Of a DNA stretch of 64,000 nucleotides, positions 32,615-43,420 are shown piece after piece (the first letter of the stretch is position 1; each line of letters starts with the position of its first letter). Position numbers and translations under genes: made by a program. The notes beneath the pieces are model-generated. The model was not told the DNA's origin, made no database searches, and saw only the letters and a list, made by a program, of their open reading frames with translations. Source of the DNA: Trichopria drosophilae (lineage: Eukaryota > Arthropoda > Insecta > Hymenoptera > Diapriidae). The stretch spans positions 87,556,501-87,620,500 of the forward strand of contig CM059584.1 in the NCBI GenBank assembly GCA_030407085.1. Reading direction: 5' to 3'.

Positions 32615-33037
32615 GTGAATGTCGAATATTTTGGTGATTTCATCATGAATAGACAGGGAAGAAAGGCGAATGTTCCAGAAGAAAACATTGTGAGGGCGAT
32701 TTTAAAAAAAAAAGATGATTTTTTTAAACTAAACGGAAAACTGAAAAGTGAAACCGACCACGTGTGGGAGGAATTGTCCACTGAACTCGATAAAATATTC
32801 CATGCAAGTACACTTTGTACTAAAATGTACATGTCGGACTTCCTGGTAAAAATAAACAATGGATATATTCCTGAAAGAAATATTGGGAATTCCATAAATG
32901 TATCGACGAATACTAGCATGCACGACGATTCAAGAAGCGTCGAGTACACGGAATTCTCTATTTTTTGCCAAAAAACAGACTTCATGCTGACAAAAAAAAT
33001 TCCGACTGAAGGAAACAACCTCGTTTTTTCTTATTAG
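32615..33037 (+). CDS. Unknown ~140-residue protein, right-arm copy
   Basis: Same frame as the left-arm copy, read outward toward the element end. Differences are few and mostly conservative (for example H/D after EYFG, LL/FH before ASTLCTK), with no stop or frameshift in either copy although flanking arm DNA has gained indels. That pattern suggests recent arm homogenisation or coding constraint. Both stop at the same codon (NNLVFSY then TAA/TAG), just before the AT-rich TTATTAGCGAATAGCTATAA phrase of the terminal unit. Confidence 0.45.
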   Translation: MNVEYFGDFIMNRQGRKANVPEENIVRAILKKKDDFFKLNGKLKSETDHVWEELSTELDKIFHASTLCTKMYMSDFLVKINNGYIPERNIGNSINVSTNTSMHDDSRSVEYTEFSIFCQKTDFMLTKKIPTEGNNLVFSY

Positions 33038-33270
33038 CGAATAGCTATAAATTCGGTATTTGGGCATTACATTAGCATTAAATGAGCCCTAAATTATGCC
33101 TGCGAAATAAATCGCTTACGACGTTTCTACGAGCCACTTCCCTCTTGGACAAAAATTCGCGCATGCGCATAGCACGGGTTACACTGGTCGTGGAAAATTC
33201 GGGCTAGCTTTAAATCATGCCAGGTTTTAAATTTCATTTTTGCGATGTGGATGCGCCAGCTTGATATACT

Positions 33271-33281
33271 TTACCCAGGAA
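33271..33281 (+). repeat. Putative target-site duplication, right
   Basis: TTACCCAGGAA, identical to 27443-27453. Confidence 0.6.
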
Positions 33282-33360
33282 CAACGAGGTTGACGCAGTA
33301 TTTTTCTGTTCCCTTTGGGGTGCTTGTTTTACGTGAGTCCCCTTGCCTCTCACTGTTCAC

Positions 33361-34421
33361 TTACTTGAGTGAGTGTTCGAAATGTTGAACTTCCACTTCA
33401 ATGCATTTATTTATTCTTTCTTCAAATGACTTTATACCGGATAGTATCATATCTGCAGAAATTTCTGCGCAAGCAGTTCTTATGCGTTCCACCATGTTTT
33501 CACGAGTCGTTGGTACTTGTTCATAAACCTTACCTTTTAGGTAACCCCATAGGAAGAAATCTGGAGATGTTAAATCAGGTGACCTCGCCGGCCAATTAAT
33601 GGGGCCACCTCTACCAATCTACCGACCATTGTAATCACGGTCTAGTACTTCCCTTGCTACTCTTGAAAAATGTGCTGGGCAACCATCATGCTGAAACCAC
33701 ATTTTCCGTCGGACGTCCATATAGCAACATCGTCAAGTTGTAATGGTAGTTGTTCTAGGAAATCTTGATAATTCGTTCCATTCAAATTACCTTCAATGAA
33801 ATAAGGACCAATGAGTTTATTTCCTATGATTCCACACCAAACGTTCACCGACCAAGGACATTGATGATTAACTTGTCGTAACCGATGGAGATTTTCTACG
33901 CTCCAATAATGCATGTTATCCCTATTGACGCCACCATGGTTCGTGAATGTAGATTCATCTGAAAATAATACATTAACAAAGAAATTGTGGTGCGTTTGCA
34001 TTTTTTAAAGTGCCCATTCACAAAACACCACTCGATTATGAAAATCATTGCCATGTAGTTCCTGAGGCAGTGAAATGTGATATGGGTGAAACTTATGACG
34101 ATGCAATATTCTTTGAATACTATCTCTGGAAATGCCGGAATCGTGATGTAATTGTCGTGTGCTTACATGTGGATTTTGGTGAATAGCTGCTAGTACAGCT
34201 ACTTCGTTAGCTTCTCCTGTAACTGTTAATCTTCGCTTCCTTTTTTTCATTTATACGGTGCCGTCAGAGTGAAAGGCATTCACAACTTTGTAAAAAAAGG
34301 AACGCGAGCGAGCATTATCTGGAAAACGCTCAGCATACAACGCAACAGCATCGTCAATATTCCTCCTACATTCACCATAAACAAGAATCATTTCGATTCT
34401 TTCGGGAATTGTAGAATTCAT
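33361..34421 (-). pseudogene. Tc1/mariner-superfamily transposase relic
   Basis: Starts at ATG 34421 (MNSTIPERIEM). An N-terminal helix-turn-helix region of the DUF4817 type comes first (LVYGECRRNIDDAVALYAERFP), then a second HTH (NPHVSTRQLHHDSGISRDSIQRIL). The DDE core follows: FSDESTFTNHGG (first D), an HDG block (second D) and ARSPDLTSPDFFLWG (third acidic position). Termination at 33361-33363 after QHFEHSLK. Lesions: stop at 34251-34253, stop at 34005-34007, a frameshift near 33690-33710, and a further stop shortly after (about 33624). All catalytic positions remain readable. Terminal repeats were not resolved; TCACGTAAA-like words lie outside both ends. Confidence 0.8.
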
Positions 34422-34556
34422 TTTTAACTTGCAATTCGATTTAAGCAATGAAGGGTAGACAAAAAATAGTCACGTAAACTGAAAGTTGTTATTCTAAAAG
34501 CAAAGTAACCTCCGACCGAATTACTACCAATACAATGGACTTCAAAAACAGTCTTA

Positions 34557-35329
34557 CACTGAGAGACCGTGAATATTGAATTTTACTATGGGGATTAGAA
34601 AGTGCGATATCCATTTACTTCCCTTCAGGAAAGTAGAGAAAAATGTAGGTGAACTGGTTACGTATGAGTCAACTTATTTTATATAAAATGATATGCTACT
34701 TTATTTTCGAGTTATGTCGCCCCCTAGCGTTATGTAACAGAACCGTCGCCGGTGATGGCCGAAATGCAAGCGATGTACATGTATGAAACCATGTGAGTTC
34801 TCTCGGGGTCCGGTAGATGGCGACGAAATCCCCAAACGAATCCCGCACTTCGCTTTGTTTAATAGAAGCTGGTTTGACCGTCAATGCTCAGCTTATTTAT
34901 TCTCATTTCGCAAAAAACTTACACAGAGAGAATGAATGAGCTGAGTGAAGGGACATCACGCGTTTTTTAATGGATTGCCTGATGTCCTCTTTAATTTATT
35001 AAATAATAAATTTAAAACATAAAATGTAATTTTATTGAAGGTAGAAAACATATTTATAAAACTGCTTCCATATTGTATGCACAATTTTTAATGTAATCAG
35101 TTTTGATTTTTAATATGAAGAATATCAATTATTCATAATCTTAATTTTTCGAATGGACATTATTAAAATTTTATATTCAGAATAACAATTTTCGCAATAG
35201 GGATTACTAAATATTAGAATTTTTAATATTAAATTTTCATAAAGGGATCAAATTTTCCCTATTTTAATATAAAAAATATTAAAATTTGGTAAAATAATAC
35301 TAAATTTTAATAAAGTCGGTCTCTCAGTG
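34557..35329. mobile_element. 773-bp MITE, TA target duplication
   Basis: Perfect 13-bp terminal inverted repeats CACTGAGAGACCG / CGGTCTCTCAGTG flanked by TA at 34555-34556 and 35330-35331. The right part is AT-rich with many TTTAATAT words. No transposase; short ORFs inside show no motif. A non-autonomous Tc1/mariner-type element. Confidence 0.75.
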
Positions 35330-35331
35330 TA

Positions 35332-37092
35332 TTGCGGCGATTTAAAAGTACTAACTAGCGGGCCTGGGGCTATCCTTGCGGCAAATCAATTATCTGTAGC
35401 TGTCATCTGATCAATTTGTCAAAAGGATAAAAGATTGTAATAGGGATTCACGTTGAAGACTTGAAATTATTCCCCCTTACACACCGAGAAAGTGAGGGTG
35501 GGGGATAAATTAGGAGTCATTACATATCATTTTTAAAAATATAAAATACGTCTACTTTACTTTCTTTGATCTGAAACGAATTCTGGTGATATTCTCAGTT
35601 TGTAACGATATTTTACACATTTTCATTTTTATCATCGAAGGGTCCACATCCTTTTTTATAAAATAATATTATTTGTTGTTTTCCTGCTACACCCCTTCCG
35701 TAGCTTGTGCGGGCGGTGTGCGGTGCCGCCGAAGGGTATTTCGCGATCCCCGTTTTCAGGCGCGGAAAGAGGCAGGAGCCGGCCTCTTCTGGGCGAGTTC
35801 GTGCCCTACCTGGAGTTGCCAGCTAGCCGGCTGAGCAACAGCGTCGTCCACCTGGCGCGCAGTTTTCCCGAGAAAACTGCAAAGCCCGCTTCACGGGCGG
35901 TGGACGACAACCAAAAATTTGGCCACGTAAAAAGTAGCCATTATAACAGAGAAAATGAAAGTTTGTTTAGCATCTTTGATCATGAGAACATCTCATTTTA
36001 TCGATTATACAAAAATATATTGACATGAGATTAAAACACGAAGGCAAAATGTTAAATGATCAACAAAACCAAAGAATACGAATGCATAACAATAAGATGA
36101 CTATTTTTAAAGGAAATTAGTTCATAAGTCATTATCCTAACAGCTATAATTAAAATATAAAAGATGTTTTTTACTTTCATATTATACATATATATTACGT
36201 TTTGTTGTACTACATTTTAGCCGCCCACAACGTTTGTGTCATGTTTTTCATTAACTGTGTTTAAAAATGTATATGTTTGTTTGCATTATTAATAAATATA
36301 TATGTTTCTATAAAGTTGTAAATTTTATTACAGTTTTAATTCGTTTTAATTCTTGTTTTGGTCGAAGAATTACTGTCGTCAATTAAGGTCAGTATTTCAG
36401 AACATTTTTTAATTTCATAGTATTCAAATTATTTATTACATGTAATATATTTCAGATTTTTAAAATCCTATACATGAATTCATGCGTGCAAGTAAACAGT
36501 AAATAAGAAATTACATTCTGCGATATAATTGGTGGCAGAAAAGTTTTTTTACTCCTCTCTTTTTCAATGTAGAGCATTTCACGTTCTGGCGTCACAATGC
36601 AAAACCACCGGGGTACCGCAGTAGTACCCTTTTCCTAATCTTGTCATCCAGTAGTCGGCCATTTTTTACGGTGTATTTCTATTTACAAAAATATTAATTA
36701 ATTTTAAAGCATTAATTAAAACATGTTTTACATAATATATAATTACTTCTATTTTGCTGTAAGGTCGTTAGAATGATGTAGGGTATAAAAGTAAAATTTT
36801 TTCTTAAAATTCAACTATTTTATGCACTATTATGCAAGGTTTCAATAAAATTCCAATATTCTAATAGCTCGAAAAAAATTGATAAGAATAAAAAGTTCCC
36901 AATTTGTTGGAAATTTTTTTCATATTCGGCGCCACATTGGAATTTTTGATGGCTGAAACTCAATTTTGACCTCGGAATCTTCAAGAGCGACCTCGAAAAC
37001 AGTAGGATATGTACCTCTCAATTGTTTTCAACTTTGATTTTGATACGAAATACTTGATTGAAAATGAAGTATAAAAATTGTCATTTCAGGCG
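35332..37092. other. Gene-free interval with GC-rich block
   Basis: Mostly AT-rich. A sharply GC-rich block at about 35695-35925 contains GCTTCACGGGCGGTGGACGA and CCCGAGAAAACTG-type words and a 107-codon plus-strand frame (35705-36028) of unknown content. The block could be a first exon/CpG-type promoter or a captured repeat. Nothing else recognised. Confidence 0.4.
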
Positions 37093-38135
37093 TTAATGGG
37101 TTAATGTATCGCGCAAAAAAGTCAAATAAATCCTATTCTCTGGATTTCGATACATTTTATATAATTCTTCGGCAACGTATCCATTGCTGCAGTGAACCTC
37201 GTCCTTTGCCATATAAAATATAACTTCAATTCTTCCCACTGGTCTAGTATTGTTTTTATAGCCTCTACTCTGGCTAACCAACGAGTACCTGAAAGTTTTG
37301 GTATTTTAGTCGGTCCTTTTTCATTTATAGTTTTATATAACTCCTTATAAGCAATATTTCTATCGGTAGTGTTGGAAAACCATGAATAACTCTGTTTAAT
37401 AAGTTAATCTAAATTTCTAGGCATAACATAACATGCTTTCTCTGCAACTAAATGTAATGAGTGACATACACACTTTACTACAATCAGGTGAGGAACAAGT
37501 AATTGTAGTTTACTAGGCACAGAGTTGTGCTCACCTGCCATAGCATTGGCTCCATCGATTCCGATGCCTACTAATTTATCTATTTTTAAGCCATCTTTAT
37601 CAAGTCGATTTAATAAAGCATCTGTCATTGGCCGTTCCCGATTCTAATTCCACTATTCGATAAAATGAACAAGAAATTTTTCTTTGTCTTTTACTGAAAT
37701 ATCTTATCATTATACTCATTACTTTTTTTGTGACAATGGTTGTGCTCTCATCTATTATCAAAGAGTAACGTGCGTCTGCAACGTCTTCAAGTAGTTCTTC
37801 CAGTAAACACGGTGCTAACACATTCATTATTAAACCCATGCATTTTGTTTGGTGAAGCTTTATCTTGGTAAGAACTGCAGAATCCGGATGTAAACTTTTA
37901 ATAACTTTTAATAACACTCATGTCATTCACAGTATTTATAAAGCAGTGCTTTGCTATAAATGCAGCAAGTTTCAGTTCAGCTCTCTTTCTTTTGCATCTA
38001 TTGTTGGTTTTATGAACCTTTCAATTTTTGGAACATTAGTGCATGATTTTTCCTGTTTTACATTTTGTTTATGTTTATTAGAACTTGCATGACTTCGTAA
38101 AGTTTTTTTGTGGGCTATGTGATCAGACTTGGAAT
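37093..38135 (-). pseudogene. hAT-like transposase relic (DUF4371/ZBED5-like)
   Basis: From about 38135 down the minus strand: a remnant of a BED-type finger (SKSDHIAHKKTLRSHASSNKH), then KLAAFIAKHC, then SLIIDESTTIVTKKVMSIMI with the first acidic residue, then GIGIDGANAMAGEHNSV and VKCVCHSLHLVAEKAC, then GTRWLARVEAI and YKMYRNPENR. This order is that of hAT transposases of the type domesticated as ZBED5/SCAND3-like proteins. Frameshifts near 37600-37630 and 37225, and stops including one after PRNLD (37404-37406), inactivate it. The C-terminal dimerisation region is absent. Confidence 0.75.
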
Positions 38136-38824
38136 AAGCGCAATGAGCATGCGTTGAGCTTTTTTTTAGAAGGTTTTAACCACCCTACCAAACGCAGTTA
38201 TAGTATTATGTAGACACAGTTTGGTAAAATAATAAATAAAAATTGCACATTATGCGTAAAAAAGAATATAATATTATAAAAGCAAATGTATATTCTAAAA
38301 CAGTGTGAATATAAACAAAAGAAGTATGCATGTACGCATCTAATTGTTTACTTTGATCAACCTATTATCTGTACTTTCATTTCTAATAAATTATATGCAC
38401 TTAATTAATTGTCTTTTTGAATGAAATCGTCTCATATAGCATGAGCTCCAGCAGGACCATAAACAAACCCAACCTAACCTTTAAATTCTGGTTCATTCTC
38501 CCATGCTGCCTAGTAGTGTTGCACATATTTCTTAGTTTTATTACTTCCTGTATTCTAATCACTGCTGCCCTTTTAAAGTGTTATACGATCGTAAACATCG
38601 ACAATGAATAGCAGTTCAAATTTGAACCTCGACACCATATGCAATCTGTACGGGGTGCGTGCAGCGATTCCTTCCCTTCGTATCTTTTGTTGTCTGCGTT
38701 TCTCACGTGAAGAGACATAGATGAAAACAAGGACAAAAAGCAGAGTGTACACTCAGTACCGCCCTGGAACTCACTAGAGGGTGCGCGCGCCGCTGAAGCA
38801 ACCCAAGTGCGCAAGCAACCTGTA

Positions 38825-39185
38825 AGCGAATTCTAGGTTTTTCACCGGTATTGCACTTTTGCACCGCGTGCGAACCTTCGCGTAAAAGCCAAAGCAGATA
38901 GTTCGACGTAGTGGCTTACGGCAAGAACTTAAGACGTAAGACGTAAGCATAAGCAGCCGCATATAAAATTCCGTAAGACTTAACGATGATACGGCAATGG
39001 CAGTCGATTACTCGTTGCACGTTTTATCTGCGTCTGCTTATGCTTACGTCTTACGTCTTAAGTTCTTGCCGTAAGCCACTACGTCGAACTATCTGCTTTG
39101 ACTTTAAAGAGGTCCATGCACAATTACAGTGCACGTATTCTACACCTGCGCCGATGCGACACCGGTGCAAGGCCTAGAATTCGCT
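38825..39185. repeat. Strong foldback hairpin, 70-bp near-perfect inner arms
   Basis: 38891-38960 is the reverse complement of 39030-39099 with one mismatch in 70, around a 69-bp loop. A second, outer pairing joins AGCGAATTCTAGG (38825-38837) with CCTAGAATTCGCT (39173-39185). Similar peptides read on both strands (MLTSYVLSSCRKPLRRTICF) are a by-product of the symmetry, not a gene. Confidence 0.85.
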
Positions 39186-41684
39186 ATAATAAGACTCGGT
39201 TCCGACTACCGAGCGAGGATTTCGATTTTCGACGGCCACCAGCGTACACTAAGTGTACATATCACGACTTTTTTCCGCGTGCATCCTGCTTAAGCTTACC
39301 CATCCTGTACAAAATTTGTACTATATAATATACCAGACCTACTAGATCATCTTCGTAGTCGAAAAAGCTAAAATACCATAAAATACCCTAAAATAATTTC
39401 GTACCCTAAATGTCATCCGGACACCATAAAATTACCCTAAACTTACGGTAAAATACCCTAATCTAGCAACACTGGTTCTTAGCGGGGCACCAAAATTTTG
39501 TTTGCATATGTATGTATACGCATGCATAGGAGCGACGATATTCATACATGTTAGTAGGGGAAGGCCGAAGTTGACCGCGATCCACAAGAGACCACCCGAA
39601 ATTCAGTGCTTTATAGCATATATATGCATTTACCGCGATCGTCCGAATGTTTCGACGGCGATGCTCATTTTCTGTCGTGCGATAGAATTTTTCCCGGCAG
39701 CAATCCGATGGATTCGGACAGATCACTCGTACATACGTCTCCCGTCGGAAAATCGTACGAAGTTATCGCATAGAATAGATCGCAAAAACGAATTTTTCAA
39801 AATAATATTAGTTAACATCCTAAATGTACGCTCAACGCCACATTTTTTTTCTTGTAGATTTTAATCCTCAAAACTCGACAATCGCGTTGAAAATGTTTTG
39901 TTGTATAGGAAAATGTTTTACGCAGATTCTTTTTATTTTCTGTCGGTTTTGTCATTGAAGGGTGTTACCATCATTATTTTTACCTCTTTATATTTTAATT
40001 TTCAACTATGGTTTGTTTTCTTAATCATTTTCCATCTAAAAACATACAGGGTGGTACAAACGTACAAATTGTAATTTTTTATCAGTTCATAATTTTTCAT
40101 TCTTTACCACTTTTTTCAAATCCACGTCCGAAGTTTAAAATTACAAAATATGCGTAGAAAATAAAATATTAAAAATTGTAAGACAAAATACATTTATAAT
40201 AGTCCAATTTTACATATTTTTACTAAACAGAGTTTGAACCATCTTAAAATACTTTTTATTAGTAAATACTAAATTTTAATATGTAATACTTATTAGACTT
40301 CTACATAGAAAATCAAAAAACATTTATCATCAGGATACGTCTTAGATATACCTACATATATAAAAAAATGTATGGGTGCACATATACATTTGCGAAGAAT
40401 CCATTCGCGCAGTCATATTTTCCCTGAAACCGCTTTTGGTGAAATTTTTGATAACAAATTGATATAAACAAGTATTTTTTAAACACATAAAAACACGGGT
40501 AATTTATTTTTGGCATATATCCTATTTCCAATAGTTAGTTTGACGCTATCTGTGCTGTGGTACGCATGGACTTTAATTAACACTTTTTAATGTAATTAAT
40601 ATGGAAAATATATTCCATAACACCATAAATATATAAATATTTAGAAAACGAATATTGAAGTGGAGAATTAACAAACCTTAGAAAATCATGACGAACACCA
40701 AGACGTAACTTAAAAAAATTGTGATAAGATAATTTTTTATAAATAATTTTTTTATTTTTGGCCCTGAATCGTGACGCTCTTCAGTTTCTAAATATTACTC
40801 GACCGTTTGACGAGAAAAATAACGTAAATTCATAATTATTATTTGTAAAAGAACGGATTTTGAAGATAGATAAAATCATAAACGTATTTCTAAACGTGGA
40901 AGTAATGAAGACACTTGTTATTCACTGTTTGATATACGTGTGGATATAGCTAAAGTATTTTATATTTATTGGTAAAGAATATACAGAAATTAAAAAATTT
41001 TTGTAATATTGTAAATTTATATCGCCTTTCACTGTCAACTGTCTATAAATATTTAGAAAAATTTGAATTTTTCTATTGATGACGTCACGCAACAACTTTT
41101 AAATGAATGTTGATAGGCAAATAAAGAAAGAACAATCAGAAATCTGCCAGAGAATTATAAGAAGTCCATTTACAGAAAAAAATTATACAGGGTGTATCTA
41201 AAAGACCGGAATCGACCTACATCCGGAGGTACGTTTTTTTTTCGGAATCGAATGGCGCTGGAAATAATGTTCTGGAATGTAGGTTTTTTTTTTTAATTGA
41301 CCGTTAAAAACGCATTTATTTCGGGGGGATCGCCTCAACGAAACAATTGAGACAAAGTACGATCGGCCTTTCTGCTCTGCTTTAGTTCGTTCGCGGGATT
41401 CGTTGATAATTGAAAATCAAATTCAAAATTCCCGGGAAGGCAGGTTCGAACTGGCAACTGATGGCCGGCGATTTCTAACCAATATTACCAAGCCGATTCG
41501 TAGAAAGGAACGGCTTCTAGTAGGGCCTAATGAAGCAAATAAAGAACGATGATTGCTATTATTAATATGACTTCATTAATTTATGGACTAACCTTAATCT
41601 TTTCGTCGCACAGGATACTGAAGCGCTATTAAGTAATAAATTGCCGCGCATAAAAAATGAAACATTGTTGGTTTTAAAAACATG
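39186..41684. other. Gene-free AT-rich region
   Basis: No gene recognised. 39369-39470 has about five ACCCTAAA/TACCCTAA words. ACAGGGTG(T) phrases near 40046 and 41188 look like single Tc1/mariner-type terminal repeats with no partner found. The rest is AT-rich. Confidence 0.45.
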
Positions 41685-42131
41685 TGTTAGAGTTGCGAAT
41701 TCTCGATTGCGAGTTACCGACTGCGGTTATATAGTAAATTATAAGTTATCGACTGTAACTATATTTAAGTTAGTTTATGCGTTATCAGCGCCTACGGAAG
41801 TCAAGTTCTATATAGATGGTACTTCGATTGCGTTAAATTTCCGTTTTTCTTCTTATACGTAGTTCAGTTCGATGATATCACTAGAACGAAGTACATCGCG
41901 CTCAATTATTAAAAATAAAACGACACGACCGACATCCAAAGTTATTATAAAAGATTTTCTGAGTTCTTGTGAATTAAAGCCTTACGAGGAAGGGAGTTAA
42001 GTGACCTTGTTTTTATTAAAACTCCAATTCTTATCACTACTCCATTTCAAGAAAGGGGAAAGGGCGGATGCCTCGCCTATATCAGCAATTCATCACAGTT
42101 CATAAAATGATATTCAAAGTGAACTGTTTCA
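41685..42131 (+). repeat. BEL/Pao 5' LTR
   Basis: Starts TGTTAGAGTTGCGAATTC and ends GTGAACTGTTTCA, with TG...CA ends. Repeated at 49693-50133. Confidence 0.92.
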
Positions 42132-42149
42132 TGGTCCTTCGAGCCGGAT
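42132..42149 (+). promoter_or_regulatory. BEL/Pao primer-binding site, tRNA-Tyr type
   Basis: TGGTCCTTCGAGCCGGAT begins directly after the 5' LTR. From memory of eukaryotic tRNA-Tyr, whose 3' end is CGGCTCGAAGGACCA, this is perfectly complementary to the tRNA-Tyr 3' terminus. Confidence 0.8.
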
Positions 42150-42739
42150 CAGGCCTCCTTTTTTTTCAAGAAAACAATTTGGACTCTACATCGTGAAAAG
42201 TGCCTTCAAAGTGCGCGTGTTCCAAAACCCACGTGTTCGGTTCGAAGCGCACGTTACGGCATTTTACGGCGTATTAGTCTGTCGGGTCGTTTATTAGAGC
42301 GTCGATCATTCATTGTGAACACTTCATCATCCCTAAATGGAGAAAATTTATGTGTTCACAATTTATATATGCATTTAGCCATTGTAATTCTCGCTTAGTC
42401 GAGTATTGGCTTCATATCGCACTTACGGCGCCATCTATTGGCGAACTCAAGAAGCTTCGTCGCGCGGTTAGTTAGTGAAGTGATCACTCTGGCGCGTCGC
42501 TTCCGCTAGTCAGTCGCCATTAGAGAGCTCTCGGGCGTGTTCACGTTCCTGCGATTGTGGAACAAAATCGAACTCGGTTACGAACTTATGTAATTTGCAT
42601 ATGTTGTTTTAGTACGTGCGTGAATAACGACAACGAGAATTATCGAATCGTCGCGTCGTCATAGTGCTTTTCCTGCACATTGCATGTCCCTCATTTTTGG
42701 ACAAGCTCGTCGTGGCACGCGACGTCGCTAGTGCGTTCT

Positions 42740-43420
42740 CTATCGCACATTTTACCTAAAAGGAGTTCGGAGTGACACGGCGTGTCTATAGTGCGTTTTC
42801 TCACACGGGTTTTCGTTTTTACCGTGATTATGATTTGTGGCAGCGTAGTGCGTTCTCTCCCACACAAGGCAAATTCGCATTTCGGAAGTGATTCGCGGCG
42901 TCATAGTGTGTTCTCTCTCGCACACCGCATTTTCGCATTCAGCGAGGACATTTTCGCGGCATCGTAGTGCGGTCTCACTCGCACCCGGCACTTGCGTATT
43001 GAGAGTCCAGCGTGATTCGAGGCGTCATAGTGCGTTCACTCTCGCACACCGCACTTTAGCATTTAGCGTGGACATTTTTACGGCGTCATAGTGTGTTCTC
43101 TCTCGCACACCGCATTTTCGCATTCAGCGTGGACATTTTCGCGGCATCGTAGTGCGGTCTCACTCGCACCCGGCACTTGCGTATTGAGAGTCCAGCGTGA
43201 TTCGAGGCGTCATAGTGCGTTCTCTCTCGCACACCGCACTTTAGCATTTAGCGTGGACATTTTTACGGCGTCATAGTGCGTTCTCTCTCGCACCCGGCAT
43301 TTCCGCATTTGAGTTCGGCGTGACACGCGGCGTCCCTGGCGCGCTCTCTCTCTCTCATCTTACTTTCGCCAAGAACGAGGACCTGTTTAGCGGCGACATA
43401 GTGCGTTCTCCCTCGTACTC
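42740..43420 (+). repeat. Tandem hairpin repeats in BEL leader (185-bp higher-order unit)
   Basis: Units of about 60 bp share GGCGTCATAGTGCGTTCTCT then CTCGCAC. Three sub-units make a 185-bp higher-order repeat occurring twice (42897-43081, 43082-43266), with partial copies either side and two more near 44030-44130. GTGCG...CGCAC in each unit can form a short stem. ORFs here (Ser/His/Ala-rich) are repeat artefacts. Confidence 0.85.

Larger units (their letters stand above)
27454..33270. mobile_element. 5.8-kb long-inverted-repeat element with an ORF in each arm
   Basis: Arms at about 27454-29312 and 31700-33270 are inverted copies. Ends read GGTATATCAAGCTG on the left and CAGCTTGATATACT on the right. 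Immediately outside, TTACCCAGGAA occurs on both sides (27443-27453, 33271-33281) in direct orientation, which I read as an 11-bp target duplication; a shorter TATA duplication inside is the alternative. Each arm carries the same ~140-codon ORF. A 9-11-bp target duplication with long inverted ends suggests a Mutator-like element, but no transposase is visible, so this is tentative. Confidence 0.65.

Noticed and set aside
38774..39177. Two ORFs on opposite strands sharing MLTSYVLSSCRKPLRRTICF
   Set aside because: Caused by the hairpin symmetry, not two related genes.
40046..41200. Two ACAGGGTG-type phrases as ends of one transposon
   Set aside because: They are in the same orientation and no inverted partner was found.
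42897..43266. Possible CRISPR array
   Set aside because: Units are contiguous tandem repeats with no unique spacers, inside a eukaryotic retrotransposon leader.
42752..43276. Repeated Ser/His/Ala ORFs in the BEL leader
   Set aside because: Translations of the tandem array on both strands; upstream of the real gag ATG.
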